A DNA stretch of 64,000 bases from Blepharisma stoltei (GCA_914767885.1 CAJZBQ010000040.1:124001-188000); one strand, 5' to 3'. Numbered from the stretch's first letter, positions 10,789 through 21,743 are shown. Numbers and translations: made by a program. The notes: generated by a model from the letters alone, not told the origin.

Positions 10789-13580
10789 ATGGGATGTTTT
10801 GGATCAAAATCGAAGGTTTCGCCTCCAAAGTCAAACGATTCGTTAAAAGGACCTTCAAAAGAGGCGAACCCAGCTAGAATTACAAGAGAACACTCAGTTT
10901 CTAACTTCCAAAAAGAAAAAAAAATGCTTTCTGATTCAGAAGCCCTTTGTGATATTTATGAAATTCAAGAAGAAATAGCAGCTCTCCCATATGGAAGAAT
11001 TCGTAAATGCGTCCATAAGGCAACAGGGTTAGTCAGAGCTGTGAAAATAGTGAGGATTCCTAAAGAAAGCTCTCATATAAGTGAAAAAAGTATACAAAGA
11101 GAAGTTATACTGATTTCTTACTCCCCCCCCCTCCGTGAGTGAACAAAAAAATTTTGTTCACTCACGGAGGGGGGTTAATTTTTTTTTTTAAAAAAAAAAA
11201 TATATATATAAATTTTATAAAAAAATATTTTTTTTCGAAATTTAAAAAATCCTAATTCGTAAAAATTGGAAAGCAAATATTAATTCAATTTGCAAAATTT
11301 ATGTTTTTAAAAAGCAATTTGTTTAAAATTAAACAGAATTAGCTCTATATTTCATTATACTAATTATCATTTATATATTAAAACTTTTTTCCATAAAAAA
11401 TTTTTCTATATAAAAAAAATTTTTGTTCACTCACGGAGGGTGGGTTTTTGGGCCAAAAATAGCGATTTTTCTAATGGTTTTGTTCACTCACGGAGGGGGG
11501 GGAGTTATAGATTTCTCAATAATAAATATGTTTTTATTATTAACTTAACTTAAATTTGCTTTAAAGTCTTCCAGCTTGATATCTCCGCACGCTTTCGAGG
11601 ATCCCAAAACCTGCTTGCCAATCTTGGACCTCTTCTCCCACGGCCAAGGCTTGCACGCTCCGCTGAGTTTCGACGGGTTAGGAGAGACTCCACCTTACAT
11701 ATGCTTCACGTCATGTCGGGTGCTATGAAGGCAAAGGTTAGCCCGATGCCTCCTGACGGCCGCCTGTAGGTACAGCGACACCCAGGAAAAAAGAGCTGTG
11801 ACCCTCCGGAGCCGGTAGGGGAAAGAACTCACGGCCCAAAAACCATCCGGATAATTAAAACTTTTGACTGGAGTGACCACCAGCTGACTCCCAAAGTTTA
11901 CCCATCCCATAAGGCAGCTCTAGACATGCTAAGGGTTAGAGTTAAAGGGCCTGAACCTTGGTTTAGGCTATAAAGCCACTTTTGCGCCAAAATGGTGGGA
12001 CGTCGTCGAGGACCTATTTTGTCACCACCACCATTTTAATTTCTTTTATTATTAGGAAATTTAAAGAAAAATACTATAAAGCAATAAGCAAGTTGGATCA
12101 TCCAAATATTTTGAGAACTTATGATATAATAGCTGACCGTAAACGGTGCTTTATTATCATGGAATATTGGGAAGGAGGTCTTTTAATAGACAAAATCAGA
12201 GAACTTCAATGCCTGACTCATGCTCAAGTATGCTCTATTGCAAAACAATTGTTGTCAGCAATTGCATATGCACATGAATTGAAAGTGATACATAGAGATT
12301 TGTCACCAAACTCTATTTGTTTGATGCAGAAAGGGAATGATCTTACAATAAAAATCCTGAATTTTGGCGTTTCTGCTTTTGTTGACTTAGAAAGAGAGTT
12401 TGAAAGCACCTTAGGGTCGTCTTATTATACAGCTCCTGAAGTAGAGGACGAATTTTATAATGAGAAATGTGACGAGTGGAGCATAGGAGTTATTTTATTT
12501 TTGCTTTTAACGGGTAGGCCTCCATTTTCAGGAAAAAATAACTCAGAAATAAAGCAGAGTATTAGAAATACTTGTATTTCCCACTATTTTTTAGCCCAAA
12601 ATAACATACCTGAAGGTGCTATTGATTTATTGCAAAAATTGCTATCTCCCCCACTCCATGAGCGAACAAAAAACTATTAGATCCCTATTTTTTGCCTAAA
12701 AAACCGACCCTCCGTAAGTGAACAAAAATTTTTTTTTAATATCAAAATTTTTTTTATAAAAAAAAATTTATATAAATGATAATTATTATAACGAAGTCTC
12801 TAGCTAATTCTGATAAATTAAACAAATTGCGTTTTAAAACATAAATTTCGCAAATTAAATTAATTTTTGCTTCTCAATTTTTACAAATTGAAAAAAAATT
12901 TAAACCCCCTCCTTTAGCAAACAAAATTTTTTTGTTCGCTCACGACGGAGGGGGGAGTAAATAAAGATTTTTTTACCCGAATTTCAGCTTCTGAGGCTCT
13001 TTGTCACCCTTGGCTATCTGAAGGACTGACAAATAGCAATAAAGACCACGCAATGTTAAGGCCATGCTTTGACAATTTGATGTCTTTTTGTGAGACTTCA
13101 AAATTGAAGGATGCTATACAAACTTTTATTGTCTCACAAATTGTTTGCCATTCTGATATTAAAACACTTAATGATGCTTTTCAAGAAATTGATGAAAATC
13201 ATGATGGGAAAATATCTCAGGAAGAACTTATAAAATATTATTCAATTGTAGCAGGAGGGTGCCAAGGAAGAGAAATGGCTACAAAAATTATGAAAAATGT
13301 TGATACTGACCACAATGGGTTTATCGAATATACTGAGTTTCTAAGGGCAAGCGCTAGGAGTGACATGGTATGCTCAAAAAAGCATTTAGAAACTGCTTTT
13401 GCGATGCTAGACAAAGATCACAGTGGGAAAATATCAGTAAATGATTTACAAGAAATGCTAGCTGGCTCAGGATTAAATGAGCAAAAATCCTGGGAAGAAA
13501 TTCTACACGAGGCTGACCAAAATGGCGATGGAGAAATCGATATTAAAGAATTCCGAGATCTTCTCCTTAAAAAATTATAA
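10789..13580 (+). CDS. CDPK-type protein, predicted pseudokinase
   Basis: ATG at 10789. The N-terminus MGCFGSKSK fits N-myristoylation plus palmitoylation. After removing three IESs, 525 codons remain: a kinase fold (VRAVKIVRI lysine, KLDHPNILRTYDI, VIHRDLSPNSICL, APEVEDEF, DEWSIGVILFLLLTGRPPF, EALCHPW), then an autoinhibitory-type linker and four EF hands (DENHDGKISQEE, DTDHNGFIEYTE, DKDHSGKISVND, DQNGDGEIDIKE). Odd points: the DFG triad reads NFG, the HRDLK lysine is Ser, and the glycine loop is degenerate (EIAALPYGRIRKC). CDPKs are calcium-triggered kinases; this one probably senses Ca2+ but is unlikely to phosphorylate normally. A canonical Asp could only return through an error in this sequence. 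Confidence 0.85.
11119..11505. mobile_element. IES: full-length MITE (387 bp)
   Basis: TACTCCC..CTCCGTGAGTGAACAAA followed at once by its inverted partner TTTTGTTCACTCACGGAGG, a long AT-rich body, and right end GTTCACTCACGGAGG..GAGT. 387 bp, a multiple of three. An alternative is a single 0.9-kb IES starting at TA 11106. Confidence 0.75.
11541..12052 (-). mobile_element. IES: GC-rich retroposon-like insert (512 bp)
   Basis: Flanked by the direct repeat TTTTATTATTA. Minus-strand start AATTAAAATGGTGG, the family start; the other end carries TTAACTTAAC repeats. Removal leads into RKFKEKYYKAISKLDHPNIL. If both this and the 11119 IES are separate, a 35-base exon lies between them. Confidence 0.65.
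12643..12957. mobile_element. IES: MITE in inverse orientation (315 bp)
   Basis: Same family with internal blocks in reverse order; right end TTGTTCGCTCACGACGGAGG..AGTA. Removal joins LLQKLL to NKDFFTRISASEALCHPW, the canonical CDPK sequence. Confidence 0.85.
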
Positions 13581-13661
13581 TATATTAACAATTTTTAAAT
13601 AAATTCTTTTTTATTAATTTTTAGCTCCTCTGATATAAAAATTCGCTTTTAATTAATTAGA

Positions 13662-14945
13662 TTAATAAGAACTCTTTTCTGAGCCATCTTCTTTTATTTC
13701 CATTGATTTAAATATTGAGTACACAACTCTTCCGACGTTTTCTTCATCGTCATCTAATACTTCAAAAGGGTTATATTTATGCCTATCCAATCAGTCTAAA
13801 AACAAATGAAAGCCGCCGATATATTTCTATATATTCCTTACGGCGTTTTGGAATAAAATGGTGACTTTGGAGGAATTGGTTTTCGAGGCGCACTCCCTAT
13901 GAAGCAGGTAGGAACCATCCTGATGAAGCTGAAAACAGGACCTCTGCCCCTTATGAAGTAGGCCTTCTGGCTTGGAATGCCTTGCCGAAGAGGGAAGTTT
14001 TATTTCTCCCCGAAGGTTTGCCTGTCGCTGACAGATGAGCAGGCTTTGCCTACCATATGGCCTTCCATTGTCGGGACCGTCGGGCACTCTGCAGGGGTGG
14101 CTCTGCCCTAGGAAGTTAATCCCTTGGGCAGGTAATTCAGATCGGAAATTCAAGATGGCAGCCTATCCTTCCTTCGTTTGTCTCATGGGGCAGGGAGGAG
14201 GCTATTTGAAGCCGAGACGAGGCAAAGGTTAGTGTGCTTTCCCGTATGGCCAATTTAATCGTTTAATTTATTTACAGCGTTTTCCCTGAACCTATAAAGG
14301 AACTCAATAGTTCCTGTTACTTTTGGCTGTCCTTCTCTTGTTTTCCATGATGGCCATATCCCAATAGCAAATCTGCCAATTGATGCAAAAATAATTTCTA
14401 TCATAATTAGGCTGCATATCATATTATCAGAAATTTAACAGTGTGAGTTTTCCTCAGGAATATTTTTGATAGTAAGGCATTTGCTCTGAAAAAAACTGTC
14501 AAATGCGTCAAGAGGGAAAAAATTTCTATAGAAAAACTCTAACTCCCCTTTTGTTCACTCACGCAGGGGGGTTATTTTTTTTTTTAAAAAAATTTATATA
14601 TAAATTTTATATAAAAATATTTTTTCGAAATTTTAAAAAATCCTAATTTGCAAAAATTGGGAAGCAAATGTTAATTTAATTTATAAAATATGTTTAAAAC
14701 GCAATTTGTTTTAAAAATTAAACAGAATTAGCTTGAGATTTCATTATCACTTATATATCAAATTTTTTTTCAATGAAAAATTTTTAGACTAAAAAAATTT
14801 TTTTCGCTCACAGAGGGTGGGTTTTTGGGCAAAAAATAGGGATTTTTCAATGGTTTTGTTTCACTCACAGAGGGGGGGAGTAAGGAAATGCGATACTATC
14901 AAAAAGTATTGATCACAAAGCACGCACCGCATAATTTCGCTTCAT
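13662..14945 (-). CDS. Unknown 144-aa protein; intron split by an IES
   Basis: ATG at 14945 (MKRNYAVRALWS, UGA as Trp). Removing IESs 14531-14882, 14424-14471 and 13841-14274 plus a 15-nt intron leaves 145 codons including the stop. The order is a hydrophobic N-terminal half (LIMIEIIFASIGRFAIGIW), then PKVTGTIEFLYRFREN, KYIGGFHLFLDWLDRHKYNPFE, an acidic DDDEEN and a Lys/Ser tail. I do not recognise the family. The gene is mostly IES by length (834 of 1284 bp). Confidence 0.6.
13827..13841 (-). other. 15-nt intron assembled only after IES excision
   Basis: GTAAGGAATATATAG on the minus strand. In this DNA its first G-TA is duplicated at both sides of a 434-bp IES. After excision at that TA the intron is 15 nt with GT/AG ends, and splicing joins YRFRENA to KYIGGFHLF. 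Confidence 0.75.
13841..14274 (+). mobile_element. IES: GC-rich retroposon-like insert in an intron 5' splice site (434 bp)
   Basis: Flanked by the 12-base direct repeat TTACRGCGTTTT, which contains the 5' splice site. Starts AATAAAATGGTGACTTTGG in plus orientation, like its relatives. Confidence 0.75.
14424..14471. other. Short IES (39 or 48 bp)
   Basis: Contains the TAA that otherwise ends the frame after EENSHC. Removal joins FQSKCLT to MICSLIM in frame. Confidence 0.5.
14531..14882. mobile_element. IES containing a MITE (352 bp)
   Basis: The MITE itself spans TA 14540 to TA 14881. Cutting at 14540 gives an immediate stop, whereas the TA 11 bp further out joins SIAFPY to RNFFPLDAF. The IES edge is therefore offset from the element edge. 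Confidence 0.65.
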
Positions 14946-15070
14946 GCTTTAGAGTTTGTTTGAATTCCTATTATATTAAGCTCAATCCTATAAGAATTTA
15001 CTATTAAATATATTAACCCCGTTCTTCAAGGAATTATATAATATCCTTTATTTTATCATATAAAAATTAA

Positions 15071-15322
15071 TTAAATTAAGAATACTCTTACAAAGCTATG
15101 AACAGGGTCAATATCAATATCCTTGATACATTGCAACTCATATGGCAAATAGTCAAGCATTTTATGTTTGAGTTCTTGTAATGAGTGAACTGCTGGGAAC
15201 ATCCCAGTATAGTCAACTACCTTTACACATCCATCTGTAAAGTGGAATTTTGAGAGACTTTGACTTGTGAGACCGTTACTGGCACGCTCACTGCATGAAC
15301 AAACAGATCCATCAGCTCCCAT
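15071..15322 (-). CDS. Small conserved-looking protein, 83 aa
   Basis: Uninterrupted ORF, ATG at 15322 to stop at 15071. The start MGADGSVCSC could accept an N-terminal lipid (Gly2, Cys8/10). The rest is mixed, with VKVVDYTGMFPAVHSLQELKHKM. No family recognised. It diverges from the CCDC24-like gene, with starts about 105 bp apart. Confidence 0.5.
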   Translation of the reverse strand: MGADGSVCSCSERASNGLTSQSLSKFHFTDGCVKVVDYTGMFPAVHSLQELKHKMLDYLPYELQCIKDIDIDPVHSFVRVFLI

Positions 15323-15426
15323 TTAAGTTGCTCAATATTTAAATATAAATGCAATTCTGAGGGATTTCGCTGTTATTATAAGCTTTTTTGGGATTTCTAA
15401 AGGAGTCTGTAATTGATTAATAAAAT

Positions 15427-16809
15427 ATGTCACAGCCGCCTCTTTTATGGGAAACTCTTACTACTACTCCGTGAGGAACAAAGACATTGGAAAATCCTAA
15501 TTTTTAATATAAAACATGAAAAAATAAGTGATAATTAGTATAATGAAATCTCTAACTAATTCTGCTTAATTTTTAAACAAATTTTATAAATCAAATTAAA
15601 AGTAAAAGAAAAGGGATTTTTTTAAATTTCGAAAAAATACTTAACGCCTCTTCGAATTAAATAGTTTTATTCGCTCACGGGAGGAGTTAAGAATCGCTTG
15701 CATCCTTCAGAAATTGAAGAAAGTTTGAGGGTTCTTGGTGAAGAAAAAATCGAGAGAAACCAAAGTGTAGCTAATGAGATTGCTCTTTTATTATGCTAAT
15801 TAGGCTAAATATAGCTATAAAATAAAAAGCTTATTTTAATTTATATAAAAAATAAGGCCTTGGCAAAGCTAGAGCAAAAAAAAATTTTTTAAAATCCCGT
15901 ATAGAGCTTTTCATTGAAATCCCTGACAAAAGTTTGTATTTTTCAGATTATCAAAAAAACATCGACATATATCTTAATCAGCTTTCCAAAAAAGCGAAAG
16001 ACTTAGGGGTGGATTTATTAAATATAGTCCCGCTTTCAACACCACGAGATAAAGAAGTTTTTGACTTTTTAACTTCTCCCTGTTCCTCAAGACCTCAAAC
16101 AGCAACTACAACGGATATTTCAATATCATATTCAGGGGTAGGTCTAATAATGCACTTTTAATAGTATAAATTGGTCGATCATTTTTAAATAGTGTATTAT
16201 TGAGCAGAAATCTACTATTTAATTTTTAAATAGTGTATTATTGAGCAGAAATCTCAATTTTCCAGATAAATATCTCGGAAAAATTTTCCCTAGGAAATTT
16301 GACATGGAGCCTATTCAGAGCAAGAAATCCTACCAGCTCATATCGATATTTTTTTCATAGAAGACCACGTAAAGCAGTTTCATGAAGCTTTCGACCAGGA
16401 GTATACATTTTTGCTGCAGCGAGCCAAAGATATCCAAGAAGATCTCATAAAACAGACTTCGACGCCAACTCCAAACGAAATTAAAAAATTTTCAAAAAAA
16501 CTGGAAACTGCTGTTATCAGCGACATTCATCCAGAAATGTTTAAGAGATCAAAAGGAGTTGAAATAGAAGAGACCAAAAAAGAAGAAAGTTTTAAGCTAG
16601 AAAAAGGGATTGAGCTGGATTTTGAAATCCCTATTGAGGAGTCAAAACCACAGTCTTGCAAGCCTAGAATCCGAGTTATCAAAAAACCATCAAGACCTTC
16701 AACACCTGTACAAGTAGAAGTTGCCACAAAAGAGCCTCCACAAAGTCGAGGAAAACTGGCAAGAAGGCTAAGAGGGATTGTAAATGACCACAAGGACTGC
16801 ATCCTTTAA
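15427..16809 (+). CDS. CCDC24-like protein with three IESs
   Basis: ATG at 15427; 286 residues after removing 15459-15687, 15792-15901 and 16129-16311. The N-terminal LLWETLKNRLHPSEIEESL and LGEEK blocks, a middle YSEQEILPAHIDIFFIEDHV and EYTFLLQRAKDIQEDL coiled coil resemble the order in vertebrate CCDC24 (LWELVEEH.., LPEQEIF.., EEECHTLEREI). The C-terminus is a basic, Pro/Ser-rich tail. CCDC24 is linked to cilia and centrosomes only by expression, so function here is unknown. Assignment is by motif memory and needs a profile search. Confidence 0.5.
15459..15687. mobile_element. IES: shortened MITE, inverse orientation (229 bp)
   Basis: TACTACTCCGTGAGGAACAAA at the left, TTCGCTCACGGGAGGAGTTA at the right. 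Removal joins LLWETL to KNRLHPSE. Confidence 0.75.
15792..15901. other. Short IES (110 bp)
   Basis: AT-rich with stops in all frames; removal joins ANEIALLL to ELFIEIPDK in frame. Confidence 0.65.
16129..16311. other. IES with internal tandem repeat (183 bp)
   Basis: Edges share TATTCAG. The interior has two copies of about 42 bp (AAATAGTGTATTATTGAGCA..). Removal joins DISISY to SEQEILPAHID. Confidence 0.65.
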
Positions 16810-16854
16810 ATGAAACATTTGTTTTATATCAAAATAATATATTAAATCAAATAT

Positions 16855-19143
16855 CTATAGTTTTCTTTTCTTGGCTGGGGTGTCATTAGAACGCAGCACT
16901 CTTTTTTGTGGACTTGTGGGTTCTTCTACGGTTTCTTCATTTTCTTCAGCTTTCAGAGCTTCTTCAGTATTGCGGGCTTGGGCCTTCATGAATTTCATAA
17001 AATTCATGAACCCGACAGACCCCATAAACATCATCTGGGCTGCCATCATCGGGTTCATCATGAAGTTTTTAAAAGCTGCCCATTGTTGAGGAGTCGGAGG
17101 TGGGATTCCTAAAGGATTTTTGGGGAAATTCGGAATTTCTTGTAGGTTTGGAGGGTTCGCAGAGCTTGGAGGGTTCCCAGAGATTTGAGGATTATCTAAA
17201 TTGTTAGGAGGGACTGTTGGATTTGAAGGAATTGGAGGGTTTTGAGGAATTAAAGATGCTAGAGGACTTGGAGATGCCGCATGATTTATAAGAGTTGGAG
17301 GTTTCATAGGGCTTGGATTTTCTATAGGATTTGATGGATTAAAAGGGGTTACAGGATTTGAAGCAGCTGGAGAGTTAAAAGGATGCGGAAAAGTTGGAGG
17401 ACTGAATGGGCTTGCAGAGTTTGGATTGGTAAAAGGGTTTGAAATCGGAGGCTTTATAGGGGCTGAGCTTGAAGGAGAAAACATTGCAGGGTTGAAAAAG
17501 CTTGGCATTTCTTGGGCTGCTTGACTTTTCAAGAAGTTTTGGAAAGAACTAGCCATGAATGAAGGGATAGGAGCTTTTGCTTGAGCTTGTGGAAATACTT
17601 CTTGCTTTATTTCAGGCTGGCTAGCTGGAGGAGGCTGAATTAACTCGGACTTATTATCCGTTTGTCCAGCTTCTGGCGAAGAAAATAATCCCGGCTGAGG
17701 TTCGCTTTGTCCAGGAGTTTGAAATTGTGGATTAATCCTGACATAAAGAGACATAGGGACTTGAGAATCTTCGTCAGGAATTGGGATGTTTATCAGATTA
17801 TGCAGACTTGGCCTAATATCTGATATAAGTGACGTCACATCTTTGTCCATCGCCTCAAAAGTAGCAGTTTTTTCCAGGTCTTCAAGTTTTTTCTTAATTT
17901 CATCTTCTAATTCTGTGGGAATTTTTTCATCAAATTTTGTAATATCTGGTAATTTTTTAGCCTTTTTGTCAATTGCTTCATTTTTACTACTGGAAAAAGG
18001 AACCTCTGATATTTCAATATATGGATGTACAAAGCTTGGAATATTTTCATAGTCTTCTTCTTGTTGTTTTAGCTTGCTTTTGCGCTCTTTAGCTTTGGTA
18101 TTTTGTTGATTTAACTTATAGCACCTTTGGTATGCTAAGCAGGCTTCCTGCTTTTGTTTGCATTGCTCATAAATAATTCCCATGTTGAACCAGACCTCGT
18201 CGTTCTCTTGGTTGAATTCAGAAGCTTTCACAAAGCACTCGAAGGCGTCTTGAGGCTGATTGGATAAGGCGTATAAAATCCCTGTGCTTATCCAGTAAAT
18301 GCAAACGCAAGGGTTTTTATATATTGCTTTCTGGAAAGCCTCTATCCCAGCCAAGAAATTTTTCATCTCCAGATGGCATCTTCCCATCAGATAATAAATA
18401 TCTCCTGTTTCTTGGCAATTTTCCTTGGCAAATGCTAAAGCTTGCCCTAGCATCTCCAAGGCTTCCTGGTAAAACTTTTGATTCATCAGCGAAAATCCAA
18501 TGTATTCTCTTACCTTAAAGCTGTTTTTGGCAATCTTCAACGCATCATAATAATTCTTAAATGCCTCGTTGAAATTGCCTTCAGATTCCCGGCAGCTTCC
18601 GATATTGCACATAGCTTGGATTTTTTTTGCAAAAGAAATTTTTGGGCACTGTATTGCATTATTGAAGAAGTTAATAGCAATTAAGAATTTCTTCTTTTGC
18701 TTATAAATTGCCCCAAGCTTATAAAGCACGTCATGCTTTTGGTCGAAGTTCGGGTCATATTTCAATACTGACTGAAAGGCAGATTCGGCATGTGTGAAGC
18801 TGTCGAATTTGCTGTAAAGGAGGCCTACTCCATACCAAAGGTGAGGATCTCTGCTGTCAGTACTTTTTTTGATAGCAGATTGATAGGCATTGAAACATTT
18901 GTGGTAATCTCCTTTAAGCAAATAGCAGTGGCCTAAGGCGATTCAGGCCTTCCCATTGTGAGTATCGATCCGAACGATCTTTTCGTAATGCTGGATAGCT
19001 GACGCATAGTCGCATTGGCTTGTATAACGATGAGCTAAGTCGCTTAGAATATGAACATTATTCGGGTTTTTAAACAGCTCTGATTCTAATCGTTTGATTT
19101 CTTCGAGTCCAAATGCTGGTCCACTCATAAATTTTATAACCAT
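16855..19143 (-). CDS. Cyc8/Ssn6-type TPR co-repressor
   Basis: 762 residues in one frame, no IES or intron, one UGA as Trp (GKAWIALGHCY). About ten TPRs fill residues 15-385 with the Cyc8/UTX signature order (YASAIQHYEKI, DPHLWYGVGLLYSKFDSFTHAESAFQSVL, YWISTGILYALSNQPQDAFECFVKA, DEVWFNMGIIYEQC). The C-terminal half is Pro/Asn/Ser-rich low complexity with NPF and Met-rich stretches and ends PAKKRKL, a nuclear-localisation-like tail. Family role: Cyc8 with Tup1 represses transcription; the same TPR array occurs in UTX demethylases, but no JmjC domain follows here. Confidence 0.8.
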
Positions 19144-19925
19144 ATTTCAGGTTAAATTGACCATTAAAGGCGTAATTAACTAACAGAATGTTTAACAAAA
19201 AATTATGCCTTAATGAGAGTTAATATTTTTCAAAGCTATACAAATTTTTATATGAGAATTTGTTGGGAAAAAATGAATCGGTTTAAAATTATCATCTATT
19301 ACCCAAGACAGATTGAGTTTGCTGTGCCATCAAGCTTCAATCAATCTTGAAACTACGATGCCATTTATGTCCAGAATTATACATTTTATTGTTAAAATTA
19401 AATTTTTTCCAATTTTTAAGAATAAAAATTTTTGGCTTTTGGGCGTAAGCCCATATAAGTATTCTTAAAGAAAAGTTTGAGAAGCAAAAAGTTTATCAAA
19501 CAACCTTACAAATTCAATCAGATAAATTGCAGCATACAATAAAGCTGAAATTAGTAGAATTAAAATCAACTTAATATATGCTTCTCCAATTAAGAAAAAT
19601 TTTATTCCTCAAAGTATTTTTACACGTGGAGGAATATTATAATTTTGTATGATTTTTGACACTTTAAACATCCGGCAAAAAATTAGCATATTGAATGGAT
19701 TAATAGAAAGGAAGGGAAATAAACAAGCCGCCTAATTTCCTTAAGAAACTTCCTTTCTTATAATTGATGCTCTAAGTTTTGCTTGTTAGTTTTTATTGCT
19801 TCTTTTCCGTATTATCAATATTATAAAATCTTTAAACCTTTATACGCTTCTTTAAGATTTTATAGAGAATTGCCATAAAAACAATTATCAAAATTAAAAT
19901 TTTATTTGGAATAAATTTCGATTTA
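19144..19925. other. Non-coding AT-rich stretch
   Basis: No open frame of note and no recognised repeat. Upstream of the Cyc8-like gene start, so it may hold its promoter. Confidence 0.4.
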
Positions 19926-20450
19926 GCAGCATTACCGAGATCTGGTTTATAAAAACTGTATTTTATGGGCGAAGGCTTTGCAACCCATTGAACGAGTTAA
20001 TATCCCAATAGCACTTTTGATCGTGCAATAAATTATTAGAGGATTTATTAGACATGCAAAGCAATGCAGATGGAAAAGAGAATGTCAGTCCGAAAGGGAA
20101 CACAAGCCATTGAGCCTGCTTTAAAGTTTGCAGATTAACGTGAAATTTTTCAAGCAGCTTTAATAAGTTCACGATAGCTGAAAGAATAAATAAAACTGCT
20201 GAATCCAGTTCGCTAATGAGGTAAAAATAACTATTAAAATGTTTATAAAAACTTGACAAATTAATTGATTCAATCAATTTAAATTACGCTGAATCTTAGC
20301 TAATTTATTCAGAAAATAATGTTTTTAAAACTGCAAAATCAAGAAGTTATGGTGAAATTGACGATTATCAACCTATGAAGATCATTTTTGCAAGAATATT
20401 TTAAAACTAATGTTTTCACAATATAATATTTGCTTAGAACTGATGTGATT
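19926..20450 (+). pseudogene. Decayed copy of the ABCA transporter 5' region
   Basis: Blocks are collinear with the intact gene downstream: CATTACCGAG..TATAAAAACTG and GGCGAAGGCTTTG match 21760-21815, GAGCCTGCT.AAGTTT.CAGATTA matches about 21978-22003, and GTTATGGTGAAATTGACG matches 22685. It carries many indels and stops in every frame. The intact gene's first two IES positions are not clearly present, so the copy may come from a form lacking them, but decay prevents a firm reading. Confidence 0.7.
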
Positions 20451-20859
20451 ATGCATTTTGATAAAAATATTGATAGGTATAAAATATTTTGGTATTTCTT
20501 AAACGAATAATAACGGCTTTAAGAGGTCCAGTTTCTTTTCTATTAATAGAGTAGCGCAAATATATGTGTGACTAGTGCCATATAGTTTTAGCGGCTTTCG
20601 CTTTTATTATTTTTATTAAAATTTTGCAGTTTTTGTGTCGAGATATAAATTAAATTAATTAAAACTGCAAATTGGCAGAAAGAAAAGGTTTTTTAAAAAT
20701 AATTGTATTTTTTAAGGATGAATCTGATTTAATGTTTTTAGTAGTTAAGAAAAATCATATTAGATAGAATGGGATAATAAAAACTTAGAAAACCATAAAT
20801 ATTATAATTTTTCAGATCTTGCTAAACTGCCCTAAGTCAAAATCTTGCTCGCCTTAAAG

Positions 20860-21118
20860 GATAGTTGAAAGTTTTATATATAAAAAGCATTTTCCTGGTT
20901 TTTAAAAAATATATTTGATAAATAATCTAATTTATAAAATTTAAATTTAAGAATGCAAGCTGCCTAAAATTAATAAAATTAGCTAGATGTTTTGCTATAA
21001 CAATTATTAATTATATAAAAATTTTTTAGAAAATATTCTGCTTGCTTTAAATGAGGGCCAATTTTCTCAAAAATAGGGATTTTCCAATGGTTTGGTGCAT
21101 ACTTTAGGATGGGGGTAA
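20860..21118. mobile_element. Degenerate MITE
   Basis: Recognisable internal order of the main MITE (AAAATTAATAAAATTAGCTA, then ATAGGGATTTTCCAATGGTT, then a G-rich end GATGGGGGTAA) with eroded terminal repeats. Confidence 0.6.
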
Positions 21119-21369
21119 ATAAGTTAGAGCCATTTGCCATTATAAATTATTGCTCATTTGCTTAAATACCGTATAATTTTCTAAGAAAGCTGCTTTTATT
21201 ATCATGTCTCTTTCCTTATTTTAGCATAATTGCTTAGTTTCTATTTAGAGTAACTCATATTAGCCATATTTATAATTATATATTTAAATAAACATAGTTA
21301 GGAATAAATAAAATTTGATCCGTTAAAAAATTCACTAACTCCTTTCTGGTAACTATTTTGAACAAATCC

Positions 21370-21655
21370 AATTTACATTAAATAGCATGAGGCGGCCATT
21401 AGTCCTCTTGGGACAATTTTCTCAACGCCTGCAAGATACCCAGGTGGAAAAACTAAGCCGGAACTTGGCTCAGCATCCTTGATGCATATAGAGCTATATA
21501 TTTTACTCACCCCAAAGGGCGCTGAACAATACAATATGAGCTCTAGCTCTGGTGGAAGATAATTTGAAAGGGACAGGCTAGCAATAAGCCTGAGTGGTAT
21601 AAATCAATTGGATAGGATTCCAGTGACGATATGTGCCTAGTAAAATATATAATTT
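21370..21655. mobile_element. GC-rich retroposon-like fragment
   Basis: Shares GATTTTCTCAACRCCT..ACCCAGGTSGRAAA with the insert at 45.6 kb and lies in intergenic AT-rich DNA. No target-site duplication could be fixed. Confidence 0.5.
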
Positions 21656-21743
21656 ATTTAATATTTTTTAACAAATTAAACTTATCTCAATTATACGAAA
21701 AAATGTATAGCAGAAATTCTCGAATTTCTCCTTTCTAACATAA

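Noticed and set aside
19963..20277. 104-codon minus-strand ORF
   Set aside because: Antisense to the decayed ABCA copy; no independent support.
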